Source: Pseudonocardia sp. (lineage in GTDB: Bacteria; Actinomycetota; Actinomycetes; Mycobacteriales; Pseudonocardiaceae). Taken from it: DNA of 6,195 bases. The stretch is from NCBI GenBank assembly GCA_030453005.1, contig JAKDLE010000192.1, forward strand, positions 1-6,195, written 5' to 3'. Positions 1 to 3,382 of this stretch are shown piece after piece. The position numbers were made by a program, and so were the translations under genes. Every line of letters starts with the position of its first letter. Within the stretch, counting starts at the first letter, position 1. A model generated the notes under the pieces. It did no database searches and was not told the DNA's origin. It was given only the letters and a program-made list of their open reading frames with translations.

Positions 1-182
1 TCCAGTTCGGCGGCGCCGAGCAGCGACCGGGGATCAGGTCGAGATCGTGAGAGGAGGTCGCCGACGGCACCCCTCCTTCCACAGAACCGGAGAAACGGCG
101 GCACACCCTCCGGACCAGAGCTCGTCTCAGCCTCCGGCGCGATCAGGAACTCCCCAGCCTTGGCATCGCGGTAGTGCGGCAT
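1..182 (-). CDS. Tentative partial hypothetical protein, runs off left edge
   Basis: A minus-strand frame opens with ATG at 182-180 and stays open to the window edge (60 codons visible). The protein begins MPHYRDAKAGEFLIAPEAET and continues with a Pro/Gly/Arg-rich stretch. I recognise no family. In favour: GGAG at 192-189 lies six bases before the ATG, a good Shine-Dalgarno spacing, and the start lies 27 bases after the stop of the other tentative minus-strand frame, as in an operon. Against: third-position G+C is only about 72%, far below the large genes here, and a competing plus-strand frame scores the same. It could be a real gene of different origin, a decayed gene or chance. Confidence 0.25.
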   Translation of the reverse strand, partial: MPHYRDAKAGEFLIAPEAETSSGPEGVPPFLRFCGRRGAVGDLLSRSRPDPRSLLGAAEL

Positions 183-208
183 CGCTGGCTCCGTCCGACT
201 CGCCGTTG

Positions 209-224
209 CTCAGCCGCGGCTGAG
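209..224. repeat. Perfect 16-bp palindrome
   Basis: CTCAGCCGCGGCTGAG is identical to its own reverse complement. It could be a dimer-binding operator or a hairpin at the end of the tentative minus-strand small gene, whose TGA it contains. No T-run follows on either strand, so an intrinsic terminator is unlikely. Its existence is certain; its function is unknown. Confidence 0.6.
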
Positions 225-362
225 TCGCACCTCGTCTCTTGCGATGAGGGCCTGGGTCTTTCGACCGTAGTCGGTGATCTCGTCCTCGCCGAGTAGGGCG
301 TCTCCGATACAGTCGTCGTGTCCCGGGCGGGCATTCCTGCGAACTCGACCGAGGATCTTCAC
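210..362 (-). CDS. Tentative small hypothetical protein, 50 residues
   Basis: A minus-strand frame runs from GTG (362-360) to TGA (212-210). The N-terminus is basic (VKILGRVRRNARPGHDD) and the remainder is mixed and charged (GEDEITDYGRKTQALIARDE), more protein-like than the Arg/Pro/Ser-rich products of the other frames here. An in-frame stop lies just upstream, so GTG at 362 is the only usable start. It has no Shine-Dalgarno site, so translation would have to be leaderless. There is no membrane segment or signal peptide, and no family is recognised. It is divergent from the helicase gene with only 39 bases between the starts. Its stop lies inside the 16-bp palindrome. Third-position G+C is about 74%, which is modest for this genome. 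It may be real or chance. Confidence 0.3.
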   Translation of the reverse strand: MKILGRVRRNARPGHDDCIGDALLGEDEITDYGRKTQALIARDEVRLSRG

Positions 363-387
363 AATGCGCGACCGAACACGACATGAT
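358..387 (+). promoter_or_regulatory. Candidate promoter of the SF1 helicase gene
   Basis: TTCACA (358-363; one mismatch to TTGACA) and CATGAT (382-387; partial match to the actinobacterial TANNNT -10) are separated by 18 bases. Transcription would start near 394, about eight bases before the ATG at 402. That fits the lack of a Shine-Dalgarno site there. The -35 element overlaps the start codon of the tentative minus-strand gene. Pattern match only; hexamers of this quality occur by chance. Confidence 0.25.
375..385 (+). repeat. Left copy of an 11-bp direct repeat flanking the SF1 gene
   Basis: AACACGACATG occurs here and again at 3225-3235. This copy lies 16 bases before the helicase start codon; the other begins immediately after its stop codon. 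Both are in the same orientation. See the finding on this pair. Confidence 0.45.
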
Positions 388-401
388 CAGCAGATGCCGG
401 G

Positions 402-3224
402 ATGCCTAGACCGCCGATTCTCGCCCGGCTCGCACGGATGAGATTGGCCGACGCGCTCCGGCGGGCGCTTCGTGCCGGCCCGGTGACCCAGCACGAGCTG
501 ATGACGGCGCTCGAACAGCTCGGGCAGGGCAAAGCAGACGTGGGCTCGATCTGGCAGACGTGTCAGGAGCACGGGCTGGCCGACCTGGTCAACGGCCGCT
601 GGGTGCCTCGCGGTTGGGCACCACCGGACAACGCTCCGAGCGGTGTTCGGGCCCGACGTGAACCGCCAACGCTGCATCGGGTGCGACGACCGGATCCCGA
701 CGGACTCGGACCGCTGGCCAGGCGAAAGATCAACGAGCTTCGCACAGGGCTCGGCCTGACCCAGCCGGCCGAGCGGCTGCCGGCTCCCGTCCCGGAGAAG
801 TGGCCGGACGTCGTCCGCGAGGCGGTCGGCGCGCTCGTCGACGAACTCTCGGAAGTCACCCGTAAGCGCACCCAGACCGACGTCCCGCTCCGCGCGGGAC
901 ACGTCGTCGCGACCGGCGAGACGCGCGCCCTGATGAGGTTCGAGGCCGATGGCGAGGTCACTGCCCGCGAGGGCACGGAAGCGACGCTGGTGCTCGCTCC
1001 TGGCGAGGCCATTCCCGTGGAGATCGTCTCCGTGTTCGCCGCCGTGGTCACGCTGTCCCTCCCCAAGGGAGCTCAGTCGCCCCCGACAGCAACACTCCGC
1101 TGCGACCTGTCGTGGCTCCTGTCGGCACAGAGCAGACGGCTCAACGAGCTGGCCGGTGGCGCGCCGGGCTTCGATCCCGCCGCCGCCCTGGCGGTCGTGA
1201 CCCCGACTGCAGCACCTGCCCGTGCGATTCCCGACGGGCGGCGGTGGGGCATGCTCAACGAGACGCAGAGCCTCGCCGTGAGCGGCGGACTGCGCGACGG
1301 CACCACCTGGTTGTGGGGTCCACCGGGCACCGGCAAGACCACGACGCTGTCGGTGCTGGTGCACGAGCTGCACCGTCGAGGTCTCCGAACCCTGCTCACC
1401 GCACCGACCAACACCGCGGTCGACATCGCGCTGCGGGAGACGCTCAAGCAGCTGGGAGCCACGGCACCCGGGAGCGTCATCCGGGTCGGGCAACCGACGG
1501 ACGCACGGCTCGTCCGGCGGCCGGATGGGCAGGTGCTGGTCGAGGAGGTCGCGGAACGGCGCGGCTCCGCTGCAGCCGCCGAACTAACGGCCACCGCCGA
1601 CCTGGTCCGCAGCCTGCGCGGTCGGCTGCAGACCCTGGAGAAGTCCGGCCGGAGCAACGACAAGGGGTACGTCTCGCTCCAACTCGAACTCGCCGAGAAC
1701 CAGGCCTACTTGCGCGCCCTGAGGAGCCTCCTCTCCGACGTCCGCCGCCAGGTGTGCCAGGAGGCGCTTCTCGTCGCCGCCACGGCGCACCAGCTCACCA
1801 TGCCGACGCTGCAGGGGATGGCGTTCGACGTCGTCGTCATCGACGAGGCCAGCATGCTGCCCGCCACCCTGACCATGCTCGCCGCCGGGGCGGGCCACGG
1901 GCACACCGTCGTCGCCGGTGACTTCCGCCAGCTGCCGCCAGTGGTCGTCGCAGGGACGACCCGCGTCAACAAGTGGTTGCGGCGTAGTGCGTTCGAGGCG
2001 TCAGGGGTCGCCGGCCTGGTCGCCCGACGAACGCCGCCGGCGAACCTGGTCGCCCTGACCGAGCAGCACCGCATGCCCGAGATGCTGGCCGAGGCGATCA
2101 GCGACGGGTTCTACCCCGAGAGCAGGCTGCGCACAGCCGGCAGCGTCCGACGCCGCCCAGCCCCGCCCGGTCTCCGGGCGATGGCGCCGATCGTCTGTGT
2201 GGACACCAGCGCCCTGCGATCACGTGCGGCGAGGCGCGGCGGGCTGTACTCGCGCTACAACCTGCTGGACGCACTCCTCAGTGCCGCGCTGGTCGCCGAC
2301 CACGGGCTCACCGGGCCGGAGCCCGCCTTGATCACCCCGTTCGCGCCCCAGGCGAGGCTGCTCCAAGCGCTCGTCGGGGACGACGAAGGACGGGGCGTCG
2401 CGTCGACGGTGCACCGCTTCCAGGGCGCCGAGTGCAACGTCGTGATCTTCGATGCCGTGGAGGCCGTTCGCGGCGGGATGAAGCTGCACCCCTGGTTCGG
2501 CGAGCCCGCCGGATCGGACGGCTCCCGCCTCGTCAACGTCGCCATGAGCCGCGCCCGGGAGCGGCTGATCATTCTCGCGGATTTCGACAGGATCCACCGC
2601 AAACGGGCCCACAAGGACGCCGTCGGCGATTTCCTCAAGTCAGCTCTCGGTGACGGCGACTACCTCAACCCACTCGACGTGATCGCCGGGCGCCGCCTCG
2701 GCCAGTCGGATCTGCAGCGCATGAGCGACGACATCGACCGGGCCAACTCGACGATCGAGATCTGGAGCGAGCGCATCGATGACGGCCGGGTCGCTCCCCT
2801 GGTCCCGCATCTGGCGGACTCCGCGAAGCGGGGCTGCACCACGACCGTCTGGTTCCACCCCACCAGCGGCGGCGACGTCCCGCCCGGGCTCGCCGGACTC
2901 CGGTACAGCGACGTTCTTCTCCGGCCGTGCACGCCCGTCCGGGAGTCGCTGGCCGTCCTCGGCGACGTCGTCTGGGCATCGAGCGACGCGCTCCTCGGAC
3001 CGGCACCCGGCACCATCGCCCGTCTGGACCATGCCGATCTCGCCGCCGCGGTCCTGCGCGTCACTCGACGCCGGGACTCCGTCGGCATCGGAGGATCAGG
3101 TCGTCCGGCAGACACCTGTAGGTGCGGGCGCCTCCAGATCCGCGACGAGACCGGCCCGTACGCGCAGCCGAGCTGTCGGGTGTGTGATGCGGACCGGCAA
3201 CGACACCGGGCCGGCCGGCGGTGA
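402..3224 (+). CDS. SF1 (Upf1/DNA2-like) helicase with degenerate PLD-like domain and zinc ribbon
   Basis: A 940-residue ATP-dependent helicase, probably cytosolic and acting on DNA or RNA. Residues 13-71 look like a small winged-helix domain. Residues 160-235 form the beta-barrel common before Upf1/COG1112 cores. Core motifs: LNETQ (285-289), Walker A GPPGTGKT (306-313), DEAS (481-484), GDFRQLPP (506-513), EQHRM (554-558), VHRFQGAE (670-677) and NVAMSRARERL (712-722). The insert at 380-450 is helical and probably forms the family's stalk. Residues 767-885 match the fold pattern of PLD-type helicase tails, but the HxKxxxxD site reads RESLAVLG (847-854), so catalysis by it is unlikely. Cysteines 906, 908, 925 and 928 make a topoisomerase-like zinc ribbon. 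An in-frame TGA at 384-386 limits the start to ATG 402 or ATG 438 (M13); neither has a good Shine-Dalgarno site. Helicase plus PLD recalls type II Mokosh (MkoC), but the dead PLD argues against simple equivalence. The helicase call is firm; the defence role is inferred. Confidence 0.95.
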   Translation: MPRPPILARLARMRLADALRRALRAGPVTQHELMTALEQLGQGKADVGSIWQTCQEHGLADLVNGRWVPRGWAPPDNAPSGVRARREPPTLHRVRRPDPDGLGPLARRKINELRTGLGLTQPAERLPAPVPEKWPDVVREAVGALVDELSEVTRKRTQTDVPLRAGHVVATGETRALMRFEADGEVTAREGTEATLVLAPGEAIPVEIVSVFAAVVTLSLPKGAQSPPTATLRCDLSWLLSAQSRRLNELAGGAPGFDPAAALAVVTPTAAPARAIPDGRRWGMLNETQSLAVSGGLRDGTTWLWGPPGTGKTTTLSVLVHELHRRGLRTLLTAPTNTAVDIALRETLKQLGATAPGSVIRVGQPTDARLVRRPDGQVLVEEVAERRGSAAAAELTATADLVRSLRGRLQTLEKSGRSNDKGYVSLQLELAENQAYLRALRSLLSDVRRQVCQEALLVAATAHQLTMPTLQGMAFDVVVIDEASMLPATLTMLAAGAGHGHTVVAGDFRQLPPVVVAGTTRVNKWLRRSAFEASGVAGLVARRTPPANLVALTEQHRMPEMLAEAISDGFYPESRLRTAGSVRRRPAPPGLRAMAPIVCVDTSALRSRAARRGGLYSRYNLLDALLSAALVADHGLTGPEPALITPFAPQARLLQALVGDDEGRGVASTVHRFQGAECNVVIFDAVEAVRGGMKLHPWFGEPAGSDGSRLVNVAMSRARERLIILADFDRIHRKRAHKDAVGDFLKSALGDGDYLNPLDVIAGRRLGQSDLQRMSDDIDRANSTIEIWSERIDDGRVAPLVPHLADSAKRGCTTTVWFHPTSGGDVPPGLAGLRYSDVLLRPCTPVRESLAVLGDVVWASSDALLGPAPGTIARLDHADLAAAVLRVTRRRDSVGIGGSGRPADTCRCGRLQIRDETGPYAQPSCRVCDADRQRHRAGRR
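3204..3223 (+). terminator. Weak GC hairpin over the SF1 stop codon
   Basis: CACCG (3204-3208) pairs with CGGTG (3219-3223) around a GGCCGGCC-type loop. It overlaps the TGA of the helicase gene. The stem is only five base pairs and no T-run follows, so this is at best a pause or a weak factor-assisted end. It may simply reflect GC-rich codons. Confidence 0.12.
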
Positions 3225-3235
3225 AACACGACATG
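3225..3235 (+). repeat. Right copy of the 11-bp direct repeat
   Basis: AACACGACATG, identical to 375-385, begins on the base after the SF1 helicase stop codon. It overlaps by two bases the small palindrome at 3234-3244. Confidence 0.45.
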
Positions 3236-3244
3236 CGGTCCGCA
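3234..3244. promoter_or_regulatory. Odd-centred palindrome, possible operator
   Basis: TGCGG-T-CCGCA is a perfect inverted repeat with one central base, ten bases past the SF1 stop codon. GGTCCG recurs 13 bases further on. It could be a regulator-binding half-site cluster; at five base pairs per arm, chance is a real alternative. Confidence 0.2.
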
Positions 3245-3341
3245 CGATGGTCCGTTGCGTCCGGTTTCGGGTTTGCGGGCCGGCCACACGGGATCGTCAC
3301 CGGATCGTGAACCCTCGTGGCACGGCGTGACCGATGGCCTC

Positions 3342-3375
3342 TAGCTTGACCACAGCACGACCGCGAGGCTGGATC
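3342..3375 (+). promoter_or_regulatory. Candidate promoter elements before the SNF2 gene
   Basis: Two readings are possible. TAGCTT (3342-3347) fits the actinobacterial TANNNT -10 but lacks a good -35. Alternatively TTGACC (3346-3351) is a good -35, with TGGATC (3370-3375) as a poor -10 after 18 bases. The second option would start transcription almost at the ATG at 3383 and give a leaderless message. Neither is strong, and they overlap and exclude each other. Confidence 0.2.
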
Positions 3376-3382
3376 AGTACGG

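Larger units (their letters stand above)
1..401. other. Left flank without a confident gene
   Basis: This stretch has no reading frame with clear coding statistics. Third-position G+C in the best minus-strand frames is about 72-74% by hand count, and competing plus-strand frames score about 65-72%, so no strand or frame stands out. It holds two tentative minus-strand short frames, a 16-bp perfect palindrome, an inverted repeat AGGAGG (52-57) / CCTCCT (72-77) around a GC-rich loop, and a possible promoter for the helicase gene that starts at 402. A plus-strand gene could end at the TGA at 48-50, but only 16 codons are visible and nothing identifies it. No mobile-element remnant was recognised. 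Confidence 0.5.
3225..3382. other. 158-bp spacer between the two helicase genes
   Basis: The spacer has no gene I can support. It holds the right copy of the 11-bp repeat, a small palindrome, two copies of GGTCCG (from 3237 and 3250), two copies of GGATCGT close together (from 3292 and 3302), and weak promoter-like hexamers near 3342-3375. Its length and the absence of translational coupling suggest that the SNF2 gene can be transcribed on its own, although read-through from the SF1 gene is possible because no convincing terminator is present. Confidence 0.6.

Noticed and set aside
52..77. AGGAGG / CCTCCT inverted repeat as a terminator, or AGGAGG as a ribosome binding site
   Set aside because: There is no T-run after the stem on either strand, and no start codon lies at proper spacing after AGGAGG on either strand.
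127..384. 85-codon minus-strand frame in the left flank
   Set aside because: The product is extremely Arg-rich with many Pro and Ser, typical of a wrong frame. The overlapping frame at 362-210 gives a more protein-like sequence.
387..1493. 368-codon minus-strand open frame opposite the SF1 gene
   Set aside because: The composition is low-complexity Arg/Gly/Gln-rich with no motif, and the sense strand encodes the helicase N-terminus and the Walker A region.
402..3224. Firm assignment of the SF1 gene as Mokosh mkoC
   Set aside because: The helicase plus PLD order fits, but the PLD catalytic residues appear missing, and the zinc ribbon and N-terminal domain would need to be compared with true MkoC proteins.
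3221..3310. 29-codon plus-strand frame starting with a GTG that overlaps the SF1 stop (GTGA)
   Set aside because: The overlap resembles translational coupling, but the peptide is short and lacks any recognisable feature, and GTGA overlaps are common by chance in GC-rich DNA.
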